Shown piece after piece: positions 1 to 8,926 of a DNA stretch of 64,000 bases. Every line of letters starts with the position of its first letter. Position 1 is the stretch's first letter. This DNA comes from Plasmopara viticola. Its lineage: Eukaryota > Oomycota > Peronosporomycetes > Peronosporales > Peronosporaceae. Both the position numbers and the translations under genes were made by a program. Below the pieces are notes generated by a model that did no database searches, was not told the DNA's origin, and worked only from the letters and a program-made list of their open reading frames with translations. Where the stretch lies: contig MBPM02000034.1 in assembly GCA_001695595.3 (NCBI GenBank), positions 1-64,000 on the forward strand, given 5' to 3'.

Positions 1-218
1 ACCCTCCTAAACCCTAAACCCTAAACCCTAAACCCTAAACCCTAAACCCTAAACCCTAACCCTAAACCCTAAACCCTAAACCCTAAACCCTAAACCCTAA
101 ACCCTAAACCCTAAACCCTAAACCCTAAACCCTAAACCCTAAACCCTAAACCCTAAACCCTAAACCCTAAACCCTAAACCCTAAACCCTAAACCCTAAAC
201 CCTAAACCCTAAACCCTA
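1..218. repeat. Terminal telomere, CCCTAAA repeat
   Basis: About thirty head-to-tail CCCTAAA units run from the first base to the start of the first retroelement, with an irregular first unit and one shortened unit (CCCTAAC) near base 57. The C-rich strand reads 5' to 3' into the window, so the chromosome end lies to the left. TTTAGGG-type repeats are known from oomycetes and plants. The gene content on the right points to an oomycete. The tract is short and stops abruptly at the first pseudo-LTR. Confidence 0.97.
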
Positions 219-580
219 GTACAAATTTCAAGTATGAAATTCAAGTATGAAATTCAAGTATGAAATTCAAGTATGAAATTCAAGTATGAAATTCAAGTAT
301 GAAATTCAAGTATGAAATTCAAGTATGAAATTCAAGTATGAATTCAGTATGAATTTCAAGTATGAATTTCAAGTATGAATTTCAAGTATGAATTTCAAGT
401 ATGAATTTCAAGTTAGAGTTTTGGTAAGATGTCCGTAAGGGCCAAGTCCAACTATAGAATAACAAGTCCTACTGAAGAAGCAAACCAGCGAAAGAATTAG
501 TCAATCGGATCATTTCGGACTATTCTTTAGGAATAATTAAGTTTGTGTAGTAACTTGCATAATTTAATAAATCCTAAACC
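219..580 (+). repeat. 5' pseudo-LTR of PLE copy 1
   Basis: It begins GTACAAATTTC right after the telomere. It has about 15 units of a 13-bp minisatellite (225-410), AAGTATGAAATTC changing to AAGTATGAATTTC; the 7-mers GAAATTC and GAATTTC are reverse complements of each other. About 170 bp of unique sequence follows and ends in AATCCTAAACC. The unique part reads the same in all four pLTRs of copies 1 and 2. A GTAAGA donor-like site lies at 424 and a hammerhead-like core at about 472-502. Confidence 0.9.
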
Positions 581-900
581 TTTTTATTTTTAATTAGGTT
601 AGAAAAACCCGTGCCCTTGAGCACCGTGCTTGCAATTTATTGTAACGCTTATCGGAGTTCTCATTTGCGGAGAAGTCTATCCCATAAGGGATTTTTGACT
701 CTGCGGGCACACAGGAGTGTGAGTGAGCAGCACCCTGGATACGTGAGCCTAGTGCGTCTCCGTATCGAACAGAAATAGTGCCGTGGTTTACGTAAAACCT
801 GAAAGTGTGACCGGGGAGGTAGGCGGAGAAGTTATAATCCCCTAGACCTGGCTTTTTCCCATAAGCCTTGCGCTAGTTCTCGATATCAACCTATCCGTTA

Positions 901-1209
901 GTGCTACCCATATTCAACATAAAACGGAACATAAGTAGGGCAATACGTCAAAAGATTGTTGGTATCCGACGGCCAAGATCCAAAGGACGACTAAGGACCC
1001 GACCAAGACCCGACTTAGGACCCGACCAAGGACCCGACCAAGGACCCGACCAAGTGCGAAGTTCAAGATCCGGACACGATCAAGTCACCGGTCGACCAAC
1101 AAACCGACCGGTCCCAAGTCCTACCCTCAAGCCAGCTGGCCGACCAAAAAACGGCCGGCTTCAAGCCTTGGTCCTAAGTCGACAAGATCCACGACCAGCG
1201 TCCGACTGA
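901..1209 (+). other. Conserved leader ORF with GACC-rich repeats
   Basis: An open frame in the PLE 5' leader, beginning at GTG, that would give 102 residues with a DQGPDQGPDQ stretch. The DNA contains short direct repeats of the type GACCCGACCAAG. The same frame is open in copy 2 (5289-5597), but the copies are so similar that this is weak evidence of coding. It may simply be a GC-rich leader in the genomic RNA. I do not claim a protein. Confidence 0.2.
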
Positions 1210-1358
1210 GCCGACCGGCCGACCGCGACGAACAACAGACCGTGCTCGAAACAGCCGGCTGTTACGCCACTCAACATCCGACCTAGCCTGATTACAACTA
1301 GGTTACTACACTTAAGGATGGACCCGAGTAACCCACTCGCAGCAGTCCGCCGCAAAAC

Positions 1359-2252
1359 GTGTTGAGCATCATCGACTCCACGGTCAAACGCTACAGGAAT
1401 CTTACTGCTAGAATCAAATCTAAGCAGCTAGCTCTTCAACGCCTTGAGCAGGGTCCGCCCCGCTCTGTGAAGACTAAGATTTCCTTGACCGTGTCTAAAG
1501 AGCTCGAAAATACCGATAGCGCTGCATCTTTGCGCGCCCAGTTCAATCAGCAACTCGTTGAAAACGAAAAGTCGTTGGCAGAAATCATTAAGACTGCAAC
1601 GACGGCTGAACTGAATTTACTTCAGACTGAACTTGAGACATTATCGGTTAATGCAATTAAAGAGATAAGTTCTTTTTATTGCGATGTTCACACCCTTTTT
1701 ATGCCATCGGGTCCGCCATGGGAAAGTGCAATTACTTCTCCTAATGGACAAAACTCGATGGCGGTCACCGACTTCCTAATGGCCAAGGCTCTCCTTAACA
1801 CACGACTGACTCAACTTCGCTACGACTTAGCGATTGAACAAGTCATTAAGGAACGGGCCAAAGCCGCTAAGGAAGCCAAACGAGCGACAGCCATGGACAT
1901 CGAATCAGAAACGCCCATGGCAACATCTGTCCAGGAGCTCGTCAACAAGCGCATCCAACAGGAGCTGCGACCACTGAAAAATCAAGTGTCGCGGCTCAAG
2001 GAAGCGTTAAACGACAGCGCCGGTCGTCAAAGGGGCACCGATCGGCGCATAACGAAGACTGCAAAGCCCCAGCAGCAGAAGAAATCGGCAAAGCCTCAAA
2101 AGGAAAGGCTACGCGCAAACGGAAAAGCGGGCGCTACCGGTCTCGCCAAGTCCGGAAAGCCGCCCACCAAGTCGAATTCAGGAAAAAACAACAAGCAGAA
2201 AGGCGCGCGGACGCGAAAGGCAAGACCCAATCCAAGTAGACAGATCAGATAG
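1359..2252 (+). pseudogene. PLE copy 1 ORF1 (frame-damaged)
   Basis: Same protein as copy 2 ORF1: a helical, coiled-coil-prone middle and a Lys/Arg/Gln-rich tail likely to bind nucleic acid. The equivalent of the copy 2 ATG is at about 1319, but one missing base in the first codons (near 1333) puts the body out of frame, so the open frame starts only at a GTG (1359). A second missing base near 2211 changes the last residues and makes the -1 frame run into a TAG at 2237. The A_AAA_AAC heptamer is still at 2183-2189. These are true losses or consensus errors. Confidence 0.85.
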
Positions 2253-4070
2253 TAGGAATGCACTGGCACTATTTGCTAGTCGCAGTACAAGGGAGGTTAA
2301 TAGCTATGCAAAGAACTTAGCTTTTCATAACTTTGTTCCTTCTGCAGTTGCTACTCCCCCTGCTCTGAACCGCTTACTGGGTCTTAACCTAAGATTCTGC
2401 CCGACCCCTCGACCTATCCGACCGCCCGATCTTCATGCTGCACTCCCAGACTTCATACGGAAAGTTCGCCTCTCCGCACAGTTTGGGAACCATCAAGGAT
2501 CATATAATCGCAAGATTTATGTTCCGAACCCATCGTTTCAACCGAAACCAGCACCGGCTTCAATCGAAACGATACTCACACGTGTTCAAGACAACATTAG
2601 TCGCGAGACATGGGAACCGAGGAAACTCAGGAACCTTAACTCGAGACAATGGAACACGTTTCAGCTCCTAAGAAGCCGCCCAGATCTTAAAGTAGTCCTT
2701 ACTGATAAGAACTTAGGGCCGGCTCTTTTTACAACGGAGCATTATGTTAGACTGTGTATTGACCATCTTTCAGATAAGTCAATATACGAGCTGCAATGCG
2801 CTCCAGTCGAAGCATTAACCCGGCTTGTGCGGACAAAAGTTCGCACTTGGTACAGAAACATGGCAAAGACATATGCCTATCGTACTGACTGGGACACAAC
2901 ACGGATCATTGTGGCGAAACTAGAAGAGTCAAGGTTGAATGTGTTTTACGCATTAGCAAAAATACACAAACCTAAACTCTGTATTCGACCCATTGTATCC
3001 AATAGCGCAAGTATACTGGAAGGACTTTCAAAGTGGTTAGATTTTCAACTTCAACCCTTTTATAGATCCACTAAATCCTATATACGCGACTCAGACCAGC
3101 TATTGACAGACCTCCCGGACCTGATACTCCCGCCTGATACGCTGTTGATCACAATCGACGTAGAATCTCTCTACACCAATATTCCGATTATCAACGCTAT
3201 CAAAGCAATCGCGGAACGTATACGGGGTCATCCATGGAAAACGCAATTCTGTCTGGTCTCCAAGTAGTAATGCACAACAATTACTTTACCTTTGGAGACT
3301 CATGCTGGCGCCAATTGCGTGGAACGGCTATGGGAACACCGGTGGCACCGGCATTCGCTTCCCTCTACGTGGCTCACATCGAAGAGATTCTACTTACAGA
3401 ATTCTCGCGACATGTAGTTTACTACAAACGCTACATCGATGACATCTTCACATTGTGGAGTCCGAGCACCGAGCCATATAGCTTCCAGCGCATGTTAGCA
3501 ACATTTACCCGGCGGTCTAAGCTACGATTCACAAGCTCTATCGACAAAGATGAAGCTGTGTTTCTAGACCTACGAATCATTCGGGACAACAAAGGATATA
3601 CACAAGAACATATCAGAAAAGTCTGAATTTGTACCTGTATATTCCTGCTAATAGCGCTCATCCACCTGGTGTTCTAAAAGGACTAATCATTGGCCAAGTC
3701 CGTAAATACCGCAAACAGAATGTTCGATATCGTGACTTTAAACGAATCGTCAAACAACTCTATGCGCGGCTACTTGACCGAGGATATACTCCGAGAATAC
3801 TGCAACCGCTGTTCAGACAGGCGCTCGACGACACTACGTCATCACGCAACACGTCATCTACAGCACCTATAGTTTTCAAGCTCCAATACGACCCAAATGG
3901 ACTTTCAAGAAGCAGACTACGGTCTATACTACTGACCGATGAGCTGGAAAAGGCACTCGGAACGCAAGTTAAAATCTGCTACCTCAAGCCTCCAACTCTC
4001 AAGACGCTTCTGTGTCCTTCGCGACTTCCAAAACTGCCCCGTCGACTGCAGCCTTAATACAAGATTGTAC
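2240..4070 (+). pseudogene. PLE copy 1 reverse transcriptase (frameshifted)
   Basis: Nearly identical to the copy 2 RT but split into pieces (open segments 2827-3267, 3234-3626 and 3629-4057) by single missing bases near 3236, 3590 and 4031. All RT motifs survive in one frame or another: LITIDVESLYTNIP near 3155, GTAMGTPVAP near 3325, YIDDIF near 3433. If these indels are real the copy cannot make RT. If they are sequencing errors at the chromosome tip it may be intact. Confidence 0.88.
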
Positions 4071-4099
4071 AGCCGATGGGGAGTAAACCCTAAACCCTA

Positions 4100-4462
4100 G
4101 TACAAATTTCAAGTATGAAATTCAAGTATGAAATTTAAGTATGAAATTCAAGTATGAAATTCAAGTATGAAATTCAAGTATGAAATTCAAGTATGAAATT
4201 CAAGTATGAAATTCAAGTATGAAATTCAGGTATGAATTTCAAGTATGAATTTCAACTATGAATTTCAAGTATGAATTTCAAGTATGAATTTCAAGTTAGA
4301 GTTTTGGTAAGATGTCCGTAAGGGCCAAGTCCAACTATAGAATAACAAGTCCTACTGAAGAAGCAAACCAGCGAAAGAATTAGTCAATCGGATCATTTCG
4401 GACTATTCTTTAGGAATAATTAAGTTTGTGTAGTAACTTGCATAATTTAATAAATCCTAAAC
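4100..4462 (+). repeat. 3' pseudo-LTR of PLE copy 1
   Basis: Same organisation as the 5' pLTR: GTACAAATTTC, 13-bp minisatellite (about 4107-4296), then the unique block ending in AATCCTAAACC. It is preceded by two fixed telomeric units (4085-4098) and followed by a longer telomeric tract. The minisatellite variants (a TTTAAG unit near 4135, AGGTATG near 4228, AACTATG near 4255) differ from the 5' pLTR of the same copy. Confidence 0.88.
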
Positions 4463-4578
4463 CCTAAACCCTAAACCCTAAACCCTAAACCCTAAACCCT
4501 AAACCCTAAACCCTAAACCCTAAACCCTAAACCCTAAACCCTAAACCCTAAACCCTAAACCCTAAACCCTAAACCCTA
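4455..4578. repeat. Interstitial telomeric tract between PLE copies 1 and 2
   Basis: About 17 uninterrupted CCCTAAA units separate the 3' pLTR of copy 1 from the 5' pLTR of copy 2, in the same orientation as the terminal telomere. The regularity suggests it was once a true chromosome end that received a new element. The boundary bases at the left are shared with the pLTR end (CCTAAACC). Confidence 0.95.
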
Positions 4579-4968
4579 GTACAAATTTCAAGTATGAAAT
4601 TCAAGTATGAAATTCAAGTATGAAATTCAAGTATGAAATTCAAGTATGAAATTCAAGTATGAAATTCAAGTATGAAATTCAAGTATGAAATTCAAGTATG
4701 AAATTCAAGTATGAATTTCAAAAATGAAATTCAAGTATGAAATTCAAGTATGAAATTCAAGTATGAATTTCAAGTATGAATTTCAAGTATGAATTTCAAG
4801 TTAGAGTTTTGGTAAGATGTCCGTAAGGGCCAAGTCCAACTATAGAATAACAAGTCCTACTGAAGAAGCAAACCAGCGAAAGAATTAGTCAATCGGATCA
4901 TTTCGGACTATTCTTTAGGAATAATTAAGTTTGTGTAGTAACTTGCATAATTTAATAAATCCTAAACC
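4579..4968 (+). repeat. 5' pseudo-LTR of PLE copy 2
   Basis: 13-bp minisatellite at about 4586-4798, then the unique block ending in AATCCTAAACC. It contains a diagnostic irregular unit (TTTCAAAAATGAAATTC, near 4706-4730). The same unit at the same place occurs in the 3' pLTR of this copy (near 8615-8640) and not in copy 1. Confidence 0.9.
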
Positions 4969-4985
4969 TTTTTATTTTTAATTAG
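4812..4985 (+). other. Candidate leader intron in PLE copy 2
   Basis: A good donor (TTTTG|GTAAGATG at 4811/4812) lies in the pLTR. A strong acceptor (a T-rich tract, then TTAATTAG|G, ending 4985) lies in the body just after the pLTR. The telomere-like CCTAAACC falls about 20 bp before the acceptor, where a branch site would be. The 174-bp segment would be an intron in the 5' leader. Copy 1 has the same sites at 424-597. This is inferred from splice-site sequence only. Confidence 0.4.
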
Positions 4986-5704
4986 GTTAGAAAAACCCGT
5001 GCCCTTGAGCACCGTGCTTGCAATTTATTGTAACGCTTATCGGAGTTCTCATTTGCGGAGAAGTCTATCCCATAAGGGATTTTTGACTCTGCGGGCACAC
5101 AGGAGTGTGAGTGAGCAGCACCCTGGATACGTGAGCCTAGTGCGTCTCCGTATCGAACAGAAATAATGCCGTGGTTTACGTAAAACCTGAAAGTGTGACC
5201 GGGGAGGTAGGCGGAGAAGTTATAATCCCCTAGACCTGGCTTTTTCCCATAAGCCTTGCGCTAGTTCTCGATATCAACCTATCCGTTAGTGCTACCCATA
5301 TTCAACATAAAACGGAACATAAGTAGGGCAATACGTCAAAAGATTGTTGGTATCCGACGGCCAAGATCCAAAGGACGACCAAGGACCCGACCAAGACCCG
5401 ACTTAGGACCCGACCAAGGACCCGACCAAGGACCCGACCAAGTGCGAAGTTCAAGATCCGGACACGATCAAGTCACCGGTCGACCAACAAACCGACCGGT
5501 CTCAAGTCCTACCCTCAAGCCAGCTGGCCGACCAAAAAACGGCCGGCTTCAAGCCTTGGTCCTAAGTCGACAAGATCCACGACCAACGTCCGACTGAGCC
5601 GACCGGCCGACCGCGACGAACAACAGACCGTGCACACAACAGCCGGCTGTTCGCCACTCAACATCCGACCTAGCCTAATCGAAACTAGGTTACTACACTT
5701 AAGG

Positions 5705-6628
5705 ATGGACCCGAGTAACCCGACTCGCAGCAGTCCGCCGCAAAACGTGTTGAGCATCATCGACTCCACGATCAAACGCTACAGGAATCTTACTGCTAGA
5801 ATCAAGTCTAAGCAGCTAGCTCTTCAACGCCTTGAGCAGGGTCCGCCCCGCTCTGTGAAGACTAAGATTTCCTTGAACGTGTCTAAAGAGCTCGAAAATA
5901 CCGATAGCGCTGCATCTTTGCGCGCCCAGTTCAATCAGCAACTCGTTGAAAACGAAAAGTCGTTGGCAGAAATCATTAAGACTGCAACGGCGGCTGAACT
6001 GAATTTACTTCAGACTGAACTTGAGACATTATCGGTTAATGCAATTAAAGAGATAAGTTCTTTTTATTGCGATGTTCACACCCTTTTTATGCCATCGGGT
6101 CCGCCATGGGAAAGTGCAATTACTTCTCCTAATGGACAAAACTCGATGGCGGTCACTGACTTCCTTATGGCCAAGGCCCTTCTTAACACACGACTGACTC
6201 AACTTCGCTACGACTTAGCGATGGAACAAGTCATTAAGGAACGGGCCAAAGCCGCTAAAGAAGCCAAACGAGCGACAGCCATGGACATCGAATCAGAAAC
6301 GCCCATGGCAACATCTGTCCAGGAGCTCGTCAACAAGCGCATCCAACAGGAGCTGCGACCACTGAAAAATCAAGTGTCGCGGCTCAAGGAAGCGTTAAAC
6401 GACAGCGCCGGTCGTCAAAGGGGCACCGATCGGCGCATAACGAAGACTGCAAAGCCCCAGCAGCAGAAGAAATCGGCAAAGCCTCAAAAGGAAAGGCTAC
6501 GCGCAAACGGAAAAGCGGGCGCTACCGGTCTCGCCAAGTCCGGAAAGCCGCCCACCAAGTCCAATTCAGGAAAAAACAACAAGCAGAAAGGCGCGCGGAC
6601 CGCGAAAGGCAAGACCCAATCCAAGTAG
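5705..6628 (+). CDS. PLE ORF1, coiled-coil/basic protein (307 aa)
   Basis: Starts at the ATG in AAGGATGGACCC (5705), the first Met in frame with the conserved body. Residues about 20-150 are helix-rich with Leu/Glu repeats. Residues about 165-235 include a charged helix (ERAKAAKEAKRA) and a second predicted coiled coil (ELVNKRIQQELRPLKNQ). The last 70 residues are rich in Lys, Arg and Gln, as in nucleic-acid-binding tails. No database family is recognised. It probably packages element RNA or works with the RT encoded just downstream. About 50 nt before the stop it contains an A_AAA_AAC heptamer in slippery phase. A relic of a diverged relative is at 9,605-10,351. Confidence 0.82.
   Translation: MDPSNPTRSSPPQNVLSIIDSTIKRYRNLTARIKSKQLALQRLEQGPPRSVKTKISLNVSKELENTDSAASLRAQFNQQLVENEKSLAEIIKTATAAELNLLQTELETLSVNAIKEISSFYCDVHTLFMPSGPPWESAITSPNGQNSMAVTDFLMAKALLNTRLTQLRYDLAMEQVIKERAKAAKEAKRATAMDIESETPMATSVQELVNKRIQQELRPLKNQVSRLKEALNDSAGRQRGTDRRITKTAKPQQQKKSAKPQKERLRANGKAGATGLAKSGKPPTKSNSGKNNKQKGARTAKGKTQSK
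6571..6604 (+). promoter_or_regulatory. Candidate -1 ribosomal frameshift site
   Basis: In the ORF1 frame the codons read GGA-AAA-AAC, so the heptamer A_AAA_AAC (6571-6577) has exactly the X_XXY_YYZ phase of a -1 slippery site. The -1 frame is open from here into ORF2 and has no ATG of its own. Sixteen nt downstream a small GC hairpin is possible (CGCG at 6594-6597, loop GAC, CGCG at 6601-6604). A larger stimulatory structure was not established. Function is inferred from phase and layout. Confidence 0.6.
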
Positions 6629-8478
6629 ACAGATCAGATAGTAGGAATGCACTGGCACTATTTGCTAGTCGCAGTACAAGGGAGGTTAATAGCTATGCAA
6701 AGAACTTAGCTTTTCATAACTTTGTTCCTTCTGCAATTGCTACTCCCCCTGCTCTGAACCGCCTTCTGGGTCTTAACTTAAGATTCTGCCCGACCCCTCG
6801 ACCTCTCCGACCGCCCGATCTTCATGCTGCACTCCCAGACTTCATACGGAAAGTTCGCCTCTCCGCACAGTTTGGGAACAATCAAGGATCATATAATCGC
6901 AAGATTTATGTTCCGAACCCATCGTTTCAACCGAAACCAGCACCGGCTTCAATCGAAACGATACTCACACGTGTTCAAGACAACATTAGTCGCGAGACAT
7001 GGGAACCGAGGAAACTCAGGAACCTTAACTCGAGACAATGGAACACGTTTCAGCTCCTAAGAAGCCGCCCAGATCTTAAAGTAGTCCTTACTGATAAGAA
7101 CTTAGGGCCGGCTCTTTTTACAACGGAGCATTATGTTAGACTGTGTATTGACCATCTTTCAGATAAGTCAATATACGAGCTGCAATGCGCTCCAGTCGAA
7201 GCATTAACCCGGCTTGTGCGGACAAAAGTTCGCACTTGGTACAGAAACATGGCAAAGACATATGCCTATCGTACTGACTGGGACACAACACGGATCATTG
7301 TGGCGAAACTAGAAGAGTCAAGGTTGAATGTGTTTTACGCATTAGCAAAAATACACAAACCTAAACTCTGTATTCGACCCATTGTATCCAATAGCGCAAG
7401 TATACTGGAAGGACTTTCAAAGTGGTTAGATTTTCAACTTCAACCCTTTTATAGATCCACTAAATCCTATATACGCGACTCAGACCAGCTATTGACAGAC
7501 CTCCCGGACCTGATACTCCCGCCTGATACGCTGTTGATCACAATCGACGTAGAATCTCTCTACACCAATATTCCGATTATCAACGCTATCAAAGCAATCG
7601 CGGAACGTATACGGGGTCATCCATGGGAAAACGCAATTCTGTCTGGACTCCAAGTAGTAATGCACAACAATTACTTTACCTTTGGAGACTCATGCTGGCG
7701 CCAATTGCGTGGAACGGCTATGGGAACACCGGTGGCACCGGCATTCGCTTCCCTCTACGTGGCTCACATCGAAGAGATTCTACTTACAGAATTCTCGCGA
7801 CATGTAGTTTACTACAAACGCTACATCGATGACATCTTCACATTGTGGAGTCCGAGCACCGAGCCATATAGCTTCCAGCGCATGTTAGCAACATTTACCC
7901 GGCGGTCTAAGCTACGATTCACAAGCTCTATCGACAAAGATGAAGCTGTGTTTCTAGACCTACGAATCATTCGGGACAAACAAAGGATATACACAAGAAC
8001 ATATCAGAAAAGTCTGAATTTGTACCTGTATATTCCTGCTAATAGCGCTCATCCACCTGGTGTTCTAAAAGGACTAATCATTGGCCAAGTCCGTAAATAC
8101 CGCAAACAGAATGTTCGATATCGTGACTTTAAACGAATCGTCAAACAACTCTATGCGCGGCTACTTGACCGAGGATATACTCCGAGAATACTGCAACCGC
8201 TGTTCAGACAGGCGCTCGACGACACTACGTCATCACGCAACACGTCATCTACAGCACCTATAGTTTTCAAGCTCCAATACGACCCAAATGGACTTTCAAG
8301 AAGCAGACTACGGTCTATACTACTGACCGATGAGCTGGAAAAGGCACTCGGAACGCAAGTTAAAATCTGCTACCTCAAGCCTCCAACTCTCAAGACGCTT
8401 CTGTGTCCTTCGCGACTTCCGAAAACTGCCCCGTCGACTGCAGCCTTAATACAAGATTGTACAGCCGATGGGGAGTAA
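6577..8478 (+). CDS. Penelope-like reverse transcriptase, endonuclease-deficient (ORF2)
   Basis: Open from inside ORF1 to TAA at 8476-8478, with no ATG before the RT domain, so expression by -1 frameshifting from ORF1 is likely (about 924-residue fusion; 633 residues after the slip). Landmarks counted from the slip: LTDKNLGPAL near 180; YALAKIHK at about 254 with RPIVS following; first catalytic Asp in DVESLYTNIP at 324; GTAMGTPVAPAFASLY at 379; YIDD at 416-419 with the catalytic Asp pair; C-terminal conserved YDPNG block. The protein ends without a GIY-YIG nuclease, so it should depend on existing DNA 3' ends such as telomeres. The stop codon overlaps the first bases of the telomeric units that follow. 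An open frame starting at GTG (7216) covers only the RT core. Confidence 0.9.
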   Translation, partial: QQAERRADRERQDPIQVDRSDSRNALALFASRSTREVNSYAKNLAFHNFVPSAIATPPALNRLLGLNLRFCPTPRPLRPPDLHAALPDFIRKVRLSAQFGNNQGSYNRKIYVPNPSFQPKPAPASIETILTRVQDNISRETWEPRKLRNLNSRQWNTFQLLRSRPDLKVVLTDKNLGPALFTTEHYVRLCIDHLSDKSIYELQCAPVEALTRLVRTKVRTWYRNMAKTYAYRTDWDTTRIIVAKLEESRLNVFYALAKIHKPKLCIRPIVSNSASILEGLSKWLDFQLQPFYRSTKSYIRDSDQLLTDLPDLILPPDTLLITIDVESLYTNIPIINAIKAIAERIRGHPWENAILSGLQVVMHNNYFTFGDSCWRQLRGTAMGTPVAPAFASLYVAHIEEILLTEFSRHVVYYKRYIDDIFTLWSPSTEPYSFQRMLATFTRRSKLRFTSSIDKDEAVFLDLRIIRDKQRIYTRTYQKSLNLYLYIPANSAHPPGVLKGLIIGQVRKYRKQNVRYRDFKRIVKQLYARLLDRGYTPRILQPLFRQALDDTTSSRNTSSTAPIVFKLQYDPNGLSRSRLRSILLTDELEKALGTQVKICYLKPPTLKTLLCPSRLPKTAPSTAALIQDCTADGE

Positions 8479-8491
8479 ACCCTAAACCCTA

Positions 8492-8870
8492 GTACAAATT
8501 TCAAGTATGAAATTCAAGTATGAAATTCAAGTATGAAATTCAAGTATGAAATTCAAGTATGAAATTCAAGTATGAAATTCAAGTATGAAATTCAAGTATG
8601 AAATTCAAGTATGAATTTCAAAAATGAAATTCAAGTATGAAATTCAAGTATGAAATTCAAGTATGAATTTCAAGTATGAATTTCAAGTATGAATTTCAAG
8701 TTAGAGTTTTGGTAAGATGTCCGTAAGGGCCAAGTCCAACTATAGAATAACAAGTCCTACTGAAGAAGCAAACCAGCGAAAGAATTAGTCAATCGGATCA
8801 TTTCGGACTATTCTTTAGGAATAATTAAGTTTGTGTAGTAACTTGCATAATTTAATAAATCCTAAACCCT
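8492..8870 (+). repeat. 3' pseudo-LTR of PLE copy 2
   Basis: GTACAAATTTC start, minisatellite at about 8499-8698 with the same irregular CAAAAATG unit as the 5' pLTR of this copy, then the unique block ending in AATCCTAAACC. It is preceded by two telomeric units directly behind the RT stop codon and followed by a short telomeric tract. Confidence 0.9.
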
Positions 8871-8926
8871 AAACCCTAACCCTAAACCCTAAACCCTAAA
8901 CCCTAAACCCTAAACCCTAAACCCTA
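8861..8926. repeat. Interstitial telomeric tract after PLE copy 2
   Basis: About nine CCCTAAA units with one shortened unit (CCCTAAC near 8876), then the sequence decays into the degenerate minisatellite of copy 3. The orientation matches the chromosome end, so this marks an earlier terminal position. Confidence 0.92.

Larger units (their letters stand above)
219..4462 (+). mobile_element. Telomeric Penelope-like element, copy 1 (damaged)
   Basis: Layout: 5' pLTR (219-580), 5' leader (581-1319), ORF1, RT ORF2, two telomeric units (4085-4098), 3' pLTR (4100-4462). The RT carries PLE-type motifs (LAKIHK, DVESLYTNIP, GTAMGTP, YIDD) and ends shortly after the RT core with no GIY-YIG nuclease. 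This matches the endonuclease-deficient PLEs known to sit at telomeres in rotifers, fungi and protists. Compared with copy 2 it lacks at least five single bases (ORF1 start, ORF1 end, and three in the RT), so neither ORF is complete. The copy abuts the terminal telomere directly. Confidence 0.93.
4579..8870 (+). mobile_element. Telomeric Penelope-like element, copy 2 (structurally intact)
   Basis: A complete unit of about 4.3 kb: 5' pLTR 4579-4968, leader, ORF1 5705-6628, RT ORF2 through 8478, two telomeric units 8478-8491, 3' pLTR 8492-8870. Both reading frames are open and linked by a -1 slippery site. There is no endonuclease domain. Telomeric repeats flank both sides. The sense strand is the C-rich telomere strand with its 3' end toward the centromere. 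This is the geometry expected if the 3' overhang of a chromosome primes on CCCUAAA at the RNA 3' end. It is the best candidate for a recently active copy. Confidence 0.93.
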
